Positions 1-8,662 are shown, numbered from the stretch's first letter. The stretch is 22,903 nucleotides of DNA from CAJBLF01 sp041663325 (GCA_041663325.1 JBAZRN010000017.1:1-22903); one strand, 5' to 3'. Translations and numbers: made by a program. The notes: generated by a model not told the origin, from the letters alone.

Positions 1-160
1 TCTCTCAGGCAATCCATAACTATGGATTGACGTTCGAAATAAAAAAAACTGACAAAACCAGGACAAAAAAGTCCCGCCTTGCGGGATAATCCTCTCAGCC
101 AATCCATAACTATGGATTGACGTTCGAAATAAAAAAAACTGACAAAACCAAGACAAAAAG
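1..160. repeat. Two tandem copies of a ~69-bp unit at 90-bp spacing
   Basis: Positions 1-69 and 91-159 are nearly identical (a few mismatches at the ends). Each copy contains a perfect inverted repeat, CAATCCATA-AC-TATGGATTG (positions 10-29 and 100-119), then TTCGAAAT and an A-rich tail. On the minus strand the tail is the T-rich tract that follows a terminator-like hairpin. The first copy touches the window edge, so the array may continue to the left. No coding sequence is visible here. Confidence 0.85.
62..88 (-). terminator. Terminator-like hairpin inside the tandem repeat
   Basis: TCCCGC-CTT-GCGGGA (72-86) forms a 6-bp GC-rich stem. Read on the minus strand it is followed by ACTTTTTTGTCC, which is the form of an intrinsic terminator. 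It lies downstream of murG as a second terminator after the one at 156-188. Confidence 0.5.
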
Positions 161-188
161 AAAAATACCCCGTAACAAAAGTACGGAG
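156..188 (-). terminator. Intrinsic terminator after murG
   Basis: CCGTA (170-174) pairs with TACGG (182-186). On the minus strand the stem is followed by GGTATTTTTCTTTTTG. It sits about 40 bases past the murG stop codon, so it most likely ends the murG transcript. Confidence 0.55.
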
Positions 189-213
189 CAGGATGACAAA
201 GACAAAGTTAAAT

Positions 214-234
214 CAATTACAAATTACGAATTAA
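214..234. repeat. Heptamer tract over the murG stop codon
   Basis: Three 7-bp units CAATTAC, AAATTAC, GAATTAA run across the murG stop codon (224-226). On the minus strand they read TTAATTC, GTAATTT, GTAATTG. The same word TTAATTC recurs in the tract at 17192-17212. The tract is short and could be chance on its own. Confidence 0.45.
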
Positions 235-1336
235 AAAAATTCAACAACGCATCTCGTATTATTTTTTTTGCTTCAGAAATAATCGCTTTTTTATCTTTTT
301 GCTGAAATGTTTTTTTAAATCCTTTGAAATATTTGATGGCGTTGGCGAGTTGAGATTCAAAATCATGATCTCTCTGATTGATCATAATGTCATTATGAGA
401 TCTTACATACCATTTCGCATTATCGTACTGGTCATGGGTTCGAGGTATAGGAACAATAATTTGTTTCATATCGTAGAGTTTTTGTTCAGCCAAGGAAGTA
501 GTACCTCCACGGGTGATTGCAATATCACACTTATTATAGAGTTCCCCCATTTCTTTTTGACTAAGAAATCCATATATATGGACATGATCGAATTTGTCAA
601 AAAGTGTCGACATCTCATGATTTACTAATCCTAAAACCACAAAAAACTCGTATCCTGACTGTAATTCTGGTGTAAATTCCAAAACATGAAGAAGATTTTG
701 GTATAATCTTTTTGATCCTTGAGACCCTCAAACCACAAGAATTAATGTTTTTGATGTGGGTTCCAGATGAACATCTGTAATTATATCATCAGAAAGTATT
801 TGTCCGATGGTTTGTCCATTTGGCAACGCTCATTCAAATCATGTGAACACTTTTTTTGCAAAACGACTAGCAATTTTATTGACCAATCCTGGCTTAGTAT
901 CTGATTCATGAACAATAATTTTTTTGCAGAGGAGTACTGCAGCAAAGACTGTTGGCAAAGCTACATAACCTCATTTACAGAAAATAACGTCAACATGATG
1001 ATAAAGGAGTTGGAAAATTGATTGAAAACATCCGAATATAAATAAAAAGAAGTCAGAAATATTTTTTAACTTAGATTTTCGATAGCTTTCTCTGCGGTAC
1101 TTTCAGGAACGAATAGGAATAAAGCTAAGTTTATTTTCTGGATCATGTTCTTGTAGATTATGACATATTTTTTGCTCTAAACTGTTTTTTGCTCCAAACC
1201 AATAGAGCTTTTCAACCTTTTCGTTATATTCTGGATGATTACGAAGAAATTTTAGTAAACTTCTTATGGGGAAAACATGACCTCAAGTTCATCACCCTGC
1301 CATAGCAACTCTTAGCTTCTTAGTGGTATTTGTCAT
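224..1336 (-). CDS. murG: MurG, lipid II-forming GlcNAc transferase
   Basis: UDP-N-acetylglucosamine:undecaprenyl-pyrophosphoryl-MurNAc-pentapeptide transferase, the inner-membrane-face enzyme that makes lipid II. The 370-residue product is normal length for the family. Near the N-terminus (residues 13-20) is AGGGTGGH, the lipid-binding glycine loop; three of its glycines are UGA codons. The middle has FCKGGYVALP and HESD, then LVVGGSQGSKRL, whose first glycine is also UGA. The C-terminal half carries TRGGTTSLAEQ, the UDP-GlcNAc-binding region, ending in a TAA stop. With standard code only the last 150 residues would remain, so this is the best single proof of UGA=Gly here. An in-frame ATG at 1369 would add 11 residues; I chose 1336 because MurG usually starts within 10-15 residues of the glycine loop. 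No Shine-Dalgarno is visible for either. It lies downstream of the HigA-like gene on the same strand, but no other cell-wall genes adjoin it. Confidence 0.95.
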
Positions 1337-1375
1337 ATTTTGCTGTAATAATAAATAATGCTTTTGCATGCTGTC

Positions 1376-1403
1376 GACTAAAGACTATCAACTAAAGACT
1401 AAG
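1376..1403. repeat. Four-unit heptamer tract (GACTAAA type)
   Basis: Four consecutive 7-bp units: GACTAAA, GACTATC, AACTAAA, GACTAAG. It fills the spacer between the stop of the HigA-like gene (1405) and the start region of murG. It has the same 4 x 7 layout as the tracts at 8635, 9826 and 19473 but a different word. Confidence 0.75.
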
Positions 1404-1404
1404 T

Positions 1405-1716
1405 TTAGAAGTCTTCAAATACCTCATGCTCTTTAGTCTTCTTTTTTTTAGAAAGCATCTCTTTGGTTTTTTGAGTCATATTTGCTTTGGTGATTATATA
1501 ATCAAAATTATTTTGAAGTTTTATTCGTTTTTGTTCTGGATCATCAAAAACAATCGACAATAAAATATCTCGTTGAATGGTTATATTCCTTTTTCCTTTG
1601 ATGAGTTCATTGACCTCAGAAATTTTCTTTCCAATCATAATAGCAAAGACTTTTTGTGTCAATCATCTGCTCGTGAGTTCTTGCTGGAGGAGCTGTCCTG
1701 GGTGTTTTATTTCCAT
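1405..1716 (-). CDS. HigA-like antitoxin / XRE-family regulator
   Basis: A 103-residue helix-turn-helix protein of the HigA/VapI type. The N-terminus reads HPGQLLQQELTSRGLTQKVF, matching the family pattern PGExLxEEL...GxSQxxLA, then the recognition helix region KKISEVNELIKGKRNIT, with a basic tail. The glycine of SRGLTQ is a UGA codon; ignoring it would leave a false TTG start at 1662. The ATG at 1716 gives the whole domain. No HigB-type toxin is found upstream (1717-2250 is full of stops in all minus frames) and murG follows, so the regulator stands alone. A TATAAT box lies about 25 bases upstream of the ATG, and repeated operator-like 19-mers sit over and above the promoter, which suggests autoregulation. 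It could act as a plain repressor rather than an antitoxin. Confidence 0.8.
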
Positions 1717-1740
1717 ATGAGTACCATATAAATCTAAATA

Positions 1741-1768
1741 ATTATACAATTCTATGAAATAGTGAATT
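1741..1768 (-). promoter_or_regulatory. Promoter of the HigA-like gene with operator copy 1
   Basis: On the minus strand TATAAT occupies 1746-1741, about 25 bases before the ATG at 1716. Immediately upstream, at 1750-1768, lies the first copy of the 19-bp repeat, covering the spacer and -35 area. Binding there would block RNA polymerase. No good -35 hexamer is visible, which would suit a regulated or weak promoter. Confidence 0.5.
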
Positions 1769-1972
1769 ATTTATCAGATTAACTTATTTATTTTATATCT
1801 TTTTTCAAGTCTCTTTTACTACTTCCATGAAACAGTGAATTTTATTCTTTCTCTATATTTCTCTACTTATTTTATTTTTACTTAATTTATTCACTATTTC
1901 TATATACTAGTGAATTATTATACTATATCTAATCATACCCCCTAGTTCATATATTCTATGAAATAGTGAATT
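1750..1972. repeat. Four dispersed 19-bp operator-like repeats
   Basis: Copies at 1750-1768 and 1954-1972 are identical (TTCTATGAAATAGTGAATT). The copy at 1823-1841 differs at two bases (TTCCATGAAACAGTGAATT) and that at 1898-1916 is TTCTATATACTAGTGAATT. Spacing of starts is 73, 75 and 56 bp. The left half TTC-N3-GAA is palindromic. The copies are in the same orientation upstream of the HigA-like gene, most simply a set of repressor sites; iterons are another possibility. Confidence 0.7.
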
Positions 1973-2249
1973 TTTAAAAAATATATGTGTAGATATAGAT
2001 AAATATGCTTGTATCAAGCCGTTTTTTATGGAAAGTAGTAGCAAGACGATAATAGCTGATCAAGTAATAACCAATATAAACATTTAATGTTTGACTCCAG
2101 CTGGATAAATATACAGCAACGTCTCTTTATTGAATTTATCTATCTTTTTGTTGATTGTTTCTTTTCCCTTTATATGATCTTGTGATTTTTTATTGAGTGG
2201 AAATGTTTACTAGAGGAAATATAGGTATTAAGGAGAAAATTTTAATTAT
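1973..2249. other. Non-coding stretch, no gene seen
   Basis: Between the repeat array and the terminator of the isoprenyl-synthase-like gene. Both strands were read with UGA as glycine and no ORF with a credible protein was found. The sequence is AT-rich. Confidence 0.5.
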
Positions 2250-2276
2250 AAAAAAAGCCCTGATAATAATCAGGAC
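2250..2276 (-). terminator. Intrinsic terminator of the isoprenyl-synthase-like gene
   Basis: CCTGAT (2259-2264) AATA ATCAGG (2269-2274) is a perfect 6-bp stem with a 4-base loop. On the minus strand it is followed by GCTTTTTTT. It lies about 30 bases past the TAA stop at 2305. Confidence 0.8.
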
Positions 2277-2304
2277 TCTTATGAATACATTACATTTGTG
2301 CATG

Positions 2305-3255
2305 TTAGGTGGACTGGCAAATAATTTTTATCTGTTTATCAATCTCATCTAATTTTGATGGTGTGTAGCTGGAAATAAGCTTTTTCAGATTTTTCGTTTC
2401 GACTATCAACTGGTGAAAATACGATACGGTCAGCACATTCTCATTTTGTATCATCTCAAACCCTTTGTTTAAAGATGTGAGTACGATATCAAGTGTCTTA
2501 TTGAACGTGCCTGATAAGATTATTCCTTCTAGCAATGTTTTACGATTTTGGAATTTTTTTTGTTCAAAACTTAATAAATAGGTCTTGTTTCCTTCTGAAT
2601 AATCAGATTCAAAGTCCGAAATATCGTCCAGCATCTGAAATCCAAGAAGGAAATTGTTCGTAAAATTAATAACAAAATCGCCTTTGGGTTGATTGCTTAG
2701 CATGGATGCTATTACGCAAGAGAATGCTGTGAGAATCTTGTTCTTGTTGCCAGCAGAAACAAGTTTTTGTTCGTGGTTTCCCATTTGTTTTTGAAGCACC
2801 GAATCATTTATTTGTCCCTGTATGGCAGAGAAAACAAGCTCATCAAACATATCGCTATATCTTGTCCCTACAACCTTTTTGTAAAGTTTGCTGGTTTCAA
2901 GATGAAGTGGTGCGATAAGCGCTCCTTTCAGATGACTATCTATGTCATAGACATCATCTATCATTACTGTGAGAACATAAGCTGCTAACCATTGTGCTGA
3001 TACTTCTTTGAAATCCTTGGCAGGAATTCCTGATACAAGATCATACACTATATGGGGATATAATTCTCCCATAAGCGGTGATGCAGATTTTTTTATCCGT
3101 TCATCGAGGAGTTTTTCAACTGCTATAGCGATAGCAGGATGGTACTTCGTCAGATTTGCGAATAATGTTTTTCGAATTTCCTTAATAGCTTCTTCTTTGT
3201 CCTTATAGAACAAAAGAGCTACATTTCTGTTGTGAATTTGGGCTAATGTCTCCAT
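2305..3255 (-). CDS. Isoprenyl diphosphate synthase-like protein
   Basis: A 316-residue all-alpha protein of the trans-isoprenyl diphosphate synthase (polyprenyl synthetase) superfamily. Two aspartate-rich motifs are visible: MIDDVYDID (residues 98-106, first DDxxD) and FQMLDDISDFESD (residues 206-218, second DDxxD), which in the family bind Mg2+ and the substrate diphosphate. The arginine pair that normally follows the first motif is replaced by SHLKG, and the usual lysine-bearing region after the second motif is reduced, so the reaction may differ from ordinary chain elongation. Such divergent members include ComQ-like prenyltransferases; I see no ComX-like peptide nearby. None of its 13 glycines is a UGA, unlike most neighbours, and base composition looks less AT-rich, which hints at recent gain. 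It stands alone with its own terminator. The product could be a polyprenyl carrier precursor or a dedicated prenyl transfer. Confidence 0.75.
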   Translation of the reverse strand: METLAQIHNRNVALLFYKDKEEAIKEIRKTLFANLTKYHPAIAIAVEKLLDERIKKSASPLMGELYPHIVYDLVSGIPAKDFKEVSAQWLAAYVLTVMIDDVYDIDSHLKGALIAPLHLETSKLYKKVVGTRYSDMFDELVFSAIQGQINDSVLQKQMGNHEQKLVSAGNKNKILTAFSCVIASMLSNQPKGDFVINFTNNFLLGFQMLDDISDFESDYSEGNKTYLLSFEQKKFQNRKTLLEGIILSGTFNKTLDIVLTSLNKGFEMIQNENVLTVSYFHQLIVETKNLKKLISSYTPSKLDEIDKQIKIICQST

Positions 3256-3349
3256 TTTTTTATTTTTGTTTTTATTATTTTTCTATTTTCAGTCTATTTC
3301 TCCGACTATTAAAATCAACACTAACTTAAAACCTCCACTCTGAAAAATC

Positions 3350-3380
3350 AAAAAGAGCCTGCCCCGTAGCATTATGGGGT
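3350..3380 (-). terminator. Probable terminator of the unknown gene at 3426
   Basis: CCCC (3362-3365) and GGGG (3376-3379) with internal TA/TA pairing form a hairpin. On the minus strand it is followed by CAGGCTCTTTTTGATTTTTC. The T-run is offset from the stem, so this is only a fair candidate. Confidence 0.4.
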
Positions 3381-3425
3381 TTCGATTTTAATAAAAAGTA
3401 GATGTTCGACAATTATCTTTTGTGT

Positions 3426-4073
3426 CTATTTCTTATATCTTTCACATAAATAACCATATAACTTATTCTTTTCTTCTTTTGGCATATCTTTTATGTCTTG
3501 GGACTCAAAAATATTCCATGCTTGATCGAAAAAACTTATATTATCTGAACTATTTATTTGCTCTGCTATATCTTGATCAAAAAAATACGTTTTTTTTAGA
3601 TCTTCCAAAATCGAAACAAATATATCTTCTTTGCCATTTCTTTTAATTTCTTCGATAAGACTGTTTTCTGATTGTTTTACATATTCTTTATACTTATTAT
3701 CTTTGAATGTATTAAGTAATACTCCTACAAGAGACGTAACAATCTTTGTATCAATATTCGGATTTTTAATCCTTGAAAATACTATGTTTTTAAGTGCACG
3801 ATGAAATGGAATCTCTTTTTTTTCTGTGTCATTTAAATCATTATTTTTCTCTGAAAATTCTTTTTCTTCCTTTTTATATTCTCGGATTGTTTTTCTAAAA
3901 TCGTTTATCATACGACAAAATACTTCTGCAGAAAAATAATAAGGAACTAGCTCATCTCGATATGATAAAAACTCTTTTTTTCCTTCTTTTAACTTAAAAT
4001 TTAAGTAATCGATAGCTATTTTTGGTGTAAGTGGTTTTATTTCTTGCTTCGTAACTATCTTTTTCATGTACAT
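3426..4073 (-). CDS. Unknown charged, mainly helical protein
   Basis: I do not recognise this 215-residue protein. It is rich in lysine, glutamate, aspartate and asparagine, has no signal peptide or membrane segment, and looks soluble and mostly helical. A strongly charged linker (EKNNDLNDTEKKE) lies near residues 85-97. It has only four glycines, so the absence of UGA codons says nothing. It ends with TAG. Two in-frame ATGs, at 4073 and 4067, give starts MYMKKIV or MKKIV; a TTG at 4103 would extend it but is less likely. No Shine-Dalgarno is present. It lies between the isoprenyl-synthase-like gene and the pseudouridine synthase on the same strand but with long gaps, so it is probably transcribed alone. 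Confidence 0.7.
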   Translation of the reverse strand: MYMKKIVTKQEIKPLTPKIAIDYLNFKLKEGKKEFLSYRDELVPYYFSAEVFCRMINDFRKTIREYKKEEKEFSEKNNDLNDTEKKEIPFHRALKNIVFSRIKNPNIDTKIVTSLVGVLLNTFKDNKYKEYVKQSENSLIEEIKRNGKEDIFVSILEDLKKTYFFDQDIAEQINSSDNISFFDQAWNIFESQDIKDMPKEEKNKLYGYLCERYKK

Positions 4074-4139
4074 TGAAAATTCAAAAAATAAAGTACTTTT
4101 CAAGTATATACTTTTTTTTGAAAAAATGCAAATTTTTTA

Positions 4140-4880
4140 TTATTGAATTTGAAAACCCACACTCCAAAGACAAAGGTTCCCTGCTTTGATATCTTTACCA
4201 TATAAACTATCCCCAATCACAGGATACCCTATTCACGCTAAATGCACTCTAATCTGATGTCTCACTCCTTTATAAATTCCTACTAAAAGCGTTGAAATAC
4301 CAGTTTTTTTGTCTGTATGCAAGACTTTAACGATAGTGATTGGATGATGAACCTTGCTTCTTCCTTTGGACTCGTCTTTGGAATTACGAATGAAAATCAT
4401 CCTATCTTCCTTATGTTTATGATGCATAATAGGCATATCTATTTCAAAAGCTGATTCTTTGGGCGTTCATTGAATCTGCGCTATGTACCATTTGTTTATT
4501 TTACCTTCACTTTGAAGCTGTCTATATCTGTCGAATGCTTCTTGATTTTTTGCAAAATATAAAAATCCTGCAGTTTCGTTGTCAAGTCTATTGAGTAATC
4601 CAAGTTCATCATCTTTTCCAAAAACATTCAATTGCTGTTGAATTGATGATTTTTTCAAAATGTATGGCGTAAAATCTGGGAGATCAACGTAGGGAAGAAG
4701 AAAACTTGGTAAAGAAAAATCAGTCTTATGTTCTATTTCTTTTCCTAGTAATATATCCAAAAAACATGGCTCTTTACCAAAAGTTGTTGGTAGACCACTT
4801 GGTTTCCACATTACATAAAAATCATCATTGTGGTAACAAATAATTTTGGAAAGGAAATTCAAAGTAGAGTATATAAACAA
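4140..4880 (-). CDS. RluA-family pseudouridine synthase
   Basis: RNA pseudouridine synthase of the RluA/RluD fold, which isomerises uridine in rRNA or tRNA. The 246-residue chain shows the early WKPSGLPT motif (normally NKPSGxxV), then LLNRLDNETAGFLYFAKN, which carries the catalytic aspartate of the HRLDxxTSG motif; histidine is replaced by asparagine. Near the end is GVRHQIRVHLAGYPVIGDSLYG, shown here in two parts: GVRHQIRVHLA, a UGA glycine, then YPVIGDSLYG. A second UGA glycine follows YIAQIQ. There is no S4 domain, so it resembles the short members rather than RluD; the exact target base cannot be told. The start is uncertain: the only upstream in-frame initiator-like codon is TTG at 4880, and TAA lies about 35 bases further up. 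Confidence 0.88.
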
Positions 4881-4886
4881 ATAAAT

Positions 4887-4994
4887 GTAATTAGCTGCAC
4901 GTAATTTACTCGCTTATGTAATTTACTTCGTGTAATTAATTACGATTTATTACGCCGTAGGCATATTACATCCGCCTAAGCGGATAAATTACAA
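4887..4994. repeat. GTAATT repeat cluster with ATCCGC hairpin
   Basis: The spacer between secF and the pseudouridine synthase holds repeated GTAATTA/GTAATTT words at 4887, 4901, 4918 and 4932, mostly 14 or 17 bases apart, then the perfect hairpin ATCCGC-CTAA-GCGGAT (4970-4985). CATATTACATCC (4962-4973) and AAATTACAA (4986-4994) recur on the other side of secF at 6089-6117. On the minus strand the hairpin follows the secF stop but lacks a T-run. Confidence 0.6.
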
Positions 4995-4999
4995 GTTTA

Positions 5000-5968
5000 C
5001 TATTTCTGAGCCAGCATTTCTTTTCTTTCTTTGCGATATTTACCAAGAAGAATATAGGTGAGCGGAGCAGAGATAAATATTGAAGAATATGATCCCGCTA
5101 TCACTCAAATACCAATAGTAAAGGCAAATTCTTTAATTACTCCTGATCATAAAAGATACATAGCAAGAATAACTAAAAACATAGAAAAAACAGTTCCAAA
5201 CGATCTTCTCATAGTTTGCCGTAAACTATCTTCAAATATTTTACCAATCAAAGTTCCTTTCTGACCAGCTTTGTTTTTTATGTTTTCTCTAATCCTATCA
5301 AAGATAATAATTGTATCACTGATACTATATCCCATATTGGTAAGCACTGCTATAATAAATACAGTATTTATTGTCATCGTATGATCTATCATCATCCAAA
5401 ATCCATATGCTCATGAAGGTATTCCTACATCAAAAACCATGGTAGCTATTACCACTCCAGCCAATATACTTGGAGAAATTTCTTTTCTAATACCTGCAAA
5501 TGCAAATAACATATATATTGCCATGAGAAGCACTCATATAATTAATGCGTTTTTAGCTGATTTTTGCATATATGATCCAACACTTGGTCAGGTGATAGAT
5601 TGTTCTACGACCTCGCTAGTGCTTTTTATATATCCTTTTTGAATAAGAACTGACTGAATATCTTTGGATAGAAGATTTACTTGTTCATCTTTTTCCACTT
5701 GAGTTCTCAATGATATTTTGGTAATATTTTTTTCTATCACTACTACTACATTACTATCTTTATATCATTTGCTATTCATATATTGGGTAATATCCTGTGT
5801 CACCGTAGTTTTATCTAAAGTTCCTGCAACACTAATTTTAACTCATCCCGTGAATTCTTCTGAAAATCTCGCATTACCGAAGAATAAAAAACCCGCAATA
5901 ATCAATAATGTGGCTCACAAACTTACTCGTAGGTATGCTTTTTTCATAATAGAAAATGGTGCTTTCAT
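5000..5968 (-). CDS. secF: SecF, protein translocase membrane subunit
   Basis: SecF works with SecD beside SecYEG, using the proton gradient to finish export of proteins. The 322-residue product has an N-terminal membrane segment (about residues 17-31), the periplasmic-side FTGG motif in EEFTGGVKISVAG, a predicted outside domain, and then a cluster of membrane helices with SITGPSVGSYM and YSISDTIIIFDRIREN, the hallmark of SecF (VGYSxxDTVVxFDRIRE). Several glycines are UGA, including those in SLGATL, SITGPS, IIGVLL and PSGAYG. It ends in TAG. Two in-frame ATGs fit: 5968 (MKAPFSIMKKAYL) and 5947 (MKKAYL); the longer leaves the usual number of residues before the first helix. No secD is found beside it in this window, whereas secD and secF are commonly adjacent or fused. 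Confidence 0.95.
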
Positions 5969-6088
5969 TTGGAAATCAATTTAAATTTTAAAAACAATGA
6001 GTACTGTATGTATTTACTAGGAATTTTCAAGTGCTTAACGTAACAAACTCGCTCTGCTCGTGTAATGAGCTTTTGGTATAATATGAAT

Positions 6089-6117
6089 CATATTACATCC
6101 AATAAGACAAATTACAA
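6089..6117. repeat. Second copy of the CATATTACATCC...AAATTACAA element
   Basis: CATATTACATCC (6089-6100) and AAATTACAA (6109-6117), separated by 8 bases instead of 12, match 4962-4994 on the far side of secF. This copy overlaps the last codons and stop of rnc. The palindromic core ATCCGC...GCGGAT of the other copy is missing. Confidence 0.5.
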
Positions 6118-6843
6118 TATATTACTATTTATTTTTGTATAGCATTTTTTCGCTGCTTCTTCTTGTGCTTTTTTTTTATTGGAACCAAATCATTCACTGA
6201 CTTTTTTTCCCACAATATATATTTCTGATTTATATTCTGTAACATTTCCTTTTTCATCGATTATATATTCGATATCTTTATATTCGGGGACAACTTTATG
6301 CTCTTTTTGGACTATTTCTTGAATCATGGTTTTGTAGCTTTTTACCGGACTTTTTTCTATTTTTTCTAATTTACTATAAATATGCTGTTTGATAAATTGT
6401 TCTGTAATGTCGATTCCGAGATCAATATAGAGATATCCAATCAATGCTTCCAATGTGTCAGAAAGAATTGAATCTTTTTGTCTTCCTTGCATTTTTTCTT
6501 CTCATTTACTTATGAAGACTATCTCATTGAGCTTGATGTCTCTTGCTATTTCTGCGAGAATTTCTTCTCTGACTAATGCTATCTTGTAGAGCGTCAGATC
6601 AGATTCTGTCATTTTTTGATGATTGAGAAAGAGGAGTTTATTGATTACCGCACCTAAAATTCCATCACCCACGAATTCCAATCTTTCATTATGAGTGAAC
6701 GTATCTTTGTGGTCTGCAGCATATGATTTATGTACAAATGCAAGCATGAGAAATTCTTCGTTTTGGATTTTTTTTGTAGGTATTCATAAACTTTCTAGAT
6801 ACGCAATAATGTCTTTTTTCTTTTTGATCACTTGGTCAAACAT
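6112..6843 (-). CDS. rnc: Ribonuclease III
   Basis: Double-strand-specific endoribonuclease that processes rRNA precursors and structured mRNAs. The 243-residue product has the signature HNERLEFVGDGIL at residues 51-63 with the acidic metal-binding residues, then SDTLEALIGYLYID, the second half of the active site. The C-terminal third is the double-stranded RNA-binding domain, seen in SYKTMIQEIVQ, YIVGKKVSEGFGSNKKKAQE and EAAKKCY. UGA glycines occur in SLGIPT, SKGEEK and SEGFGS; the last sits in the dsRNA-binding domain where glycine is typical. The frame was followed past the UGA at 6190 to a TAA at 6112. ATG at 6843 gives MFDQVIKKKK; no Shine-Dalgarno is seen. It lies between secF and the LCP gene on the same strand with short spacers, so co-transcription is possible. 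Confidence 0.95.
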
Positions 6844-6905
6844 AAAAACTAATAAATGATTAAAAATGAATAATGTAGGTATGTATTATTACAAACTATA
6901 GTAAT

Positions 6906-8384
6906 TTATTTATAATAACTAAATGGCTTATTTACTAATTGATTTATATAACTATTCCCCATTACTAGAAGCATATCTACTCCTGTATATTCTTGTTGTA
7001 AGAGAGGATCTGGAATAGTAATTACCTCATCAATATTGATAAAGTTTTTGAGTGTTTTGATAGTATATTGATATTCTCAAGTACCTAAAATATACACCGT
7101 CGTTCATGAAAGTGTCTGAGAAAAGTTTTGTACAGTAGTTATATTGAATGCATATTTTTTGAGTTTTACTGCAAGATTGTTTGCAAATCAATCTGATTTT
7201 TTTACGGTCGCCTTAGCAAAATTTTTGTCTATACCGTTTAGGATTTCTATCTTCTGATCTTCTATAAGATATTCCTGGTTATGGGTTACAAAAAATGCAA
7301 AATTTTTGGTATAATCATAAAATCATACCTGTTGTGGTGTACTTCCATCTGGAATAATAGCGGATGCTCCATTAAATAATTCTTTCGGAGGAGTGTAAAG
7401 AAAACAGCCAGGACGAGAAAATCTATAAGCAATATTTGAACATTCAGTAGTGTATCAAAAAGAAAATATATGTTTGAGCTTATAGGCATATTTTGCCAAT
7501 CCAAGCATTTCTTTGAGTGAGATATTTGTGGTTACTATTTTAGTATAATCTTCATAAAGTTTTTTAAGTTTTGTTATATTACCCAATCCATTTTCCATTA
7601 ATTTGTTCATCACTCACTGAACAATAAGTTGCTGTCTTAGTGATCTTGAAAAATCTGATGTAGAATGCCTTGATCTTGCATATTGTAATGCCCTTTCTCC
7701 GTTCATAATGTTTGTTCCTGTATCGAAATGAACTGTCATATATAATCATTTTCCGTTGGGATAGGTAATATCATGGATAACACTAGGAACATCTATAGTA
7801 ATACCTCAAAGTGTGTCTATAATGTTTTTAAATCCTTCAAAATCTATCATTGCATAATAAGATGTTTTGATTCACATTACTTCTTCCAGTTTATCTGCAA
7901 GTGCTTTAGCTCATGTATCAAACTCATGTTTTCTTCCTACACCATGAGAAAATATTGCATTTATCCTACCTATAGTATTTTCATCTTTATTGTAAACATA
8001 AAGATCTCTCGGTACAGAAAGCATAGTAACTGCTCATAATTTTGGATTGAATGATGCTACCATTATTGAATCAGCTAGATATCATCAAGCCTGATATTGT
8101 CATCAAAATCCTATAATCATAACATTGATATTTCAAAATTCATCTTTAATCATATCATCACCAACCGTACTAGAAACAATATTTACTGTTGATTTTCCTA
8201 TATATCATCCTAGTAATTGTGCTCATTTTATCACATATTTTCCTACAAAAAATACTAATAAAATACAACAAAGGATAATAAAAAATTTTATTACTCCAGT
8301 AAATCATGAAAATGGCTTGTATGAATTATAATTATTGAGCTCTCCTATGGTTTTATTTTTGAAAGTTTTTTTCCTCAAAAACAT
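6906..8384 (-). CDS. LCP-family cell-wall glycopolymer ligase with LytR C-terminal domain
   Basis: LytR-CpsA-Psr proteins move lipid-linked polymers onto peptidoglycan at the outer face of the membrane. The 492-residue chain has a short basic cytoplasmic part, one membrane helix (about residues 31-48) and the LCP catalytic domain: IIGFGGQYQAGGYLADS (residues 90-106), then TMLSVPRDLYV with the conserved arginine at 117, GRINAIFSHG, and later the GGITIDVP and ERALQYARSRH motifs. After about residue 370 comes a LytR_C-type domain starting KIEILNGI. More than a dozen glycines are UGA, so standard code would hide the gene entirely. The ATG at 8384 has AAGAGG five bases upstream, one of the few clear ribosome-binding sites in this window. 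A TTGACT/TATCTA promoter pair lies about 170 bases upstream. The attached polymer is unknown. Confidence 0.93.
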
Positions 8385-8543
8385 TATTCCTCTTCTGATA
8401 AAATAAAAAATGACCCTAAGGTTTTTATTCACCTATTTATATTGGACAGATTTGCTTCTTATAGTATATTTTAGCTGAACATCAAGTTAAAGTGATATTT
8501 TTTTATTCCTCCTAATCCAAAAAAACCTTAATATCCACTCGAG

Positions 8544-8572
8544 TAGATAATCATAAATCAATAAAAAGTCAA
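8544..8572 (-). promoter_or_regulatory. Candidate promoter for the LCP gene
   Basis: On the minus strand TTGACT (8572-8567) and TATCTA (8549-8544) are 17 bases apart, a sigma-70-like arrangement. A start near 8537 would give a leader of about 150 bases. The leader contains an unused AGGAGG (8513-8508) with no start codon at the right distance. Confidence 0.45.
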
Positions 8573-8634
8573 CTCTTTTTCTTTACGACCTTATCAAAAT
8601 TTGCAAAAATTACATTTCTGGATATACTTAGACG

Positions 8635-8662
8635 TAAGTATTAAGTATCAAGACATAAGACA
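8635..8662. repeat. Four-unit heptamer tract (TAAGTAT type)
   Basis: Units TAAGTAT, TAAGTAT, CAAGACA, TAAGACA, directly followed by a second short repeat of TTAGTTAT-like words up to the pilT start codon (8688). It lies in the 5' leader of pilT. The rest of the 300-base LCP-pilT spacer holds the LCP promoter and no ORF. Confidence 0.7.

Noticed and set aside
1750..1972. CRISPR array
   Set aside because: Only four copies of 19 bp, diverged, with uneven 37-56 bp gaps that are AT-rich and contain no spacer-like uniformity; no cas genes.
1717..2250. HigB toxin partner upstream of the HigA-like gene
   Set aside because: All three minus frames contain many TAA/TAG stops; no RelE-like protein is encoded.
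8508..8513. Gene on the minus strand starting after the AGGAGG at 8508-8513
   Set aside because: No start codon at a workable distance and TAA follows within a few codons.
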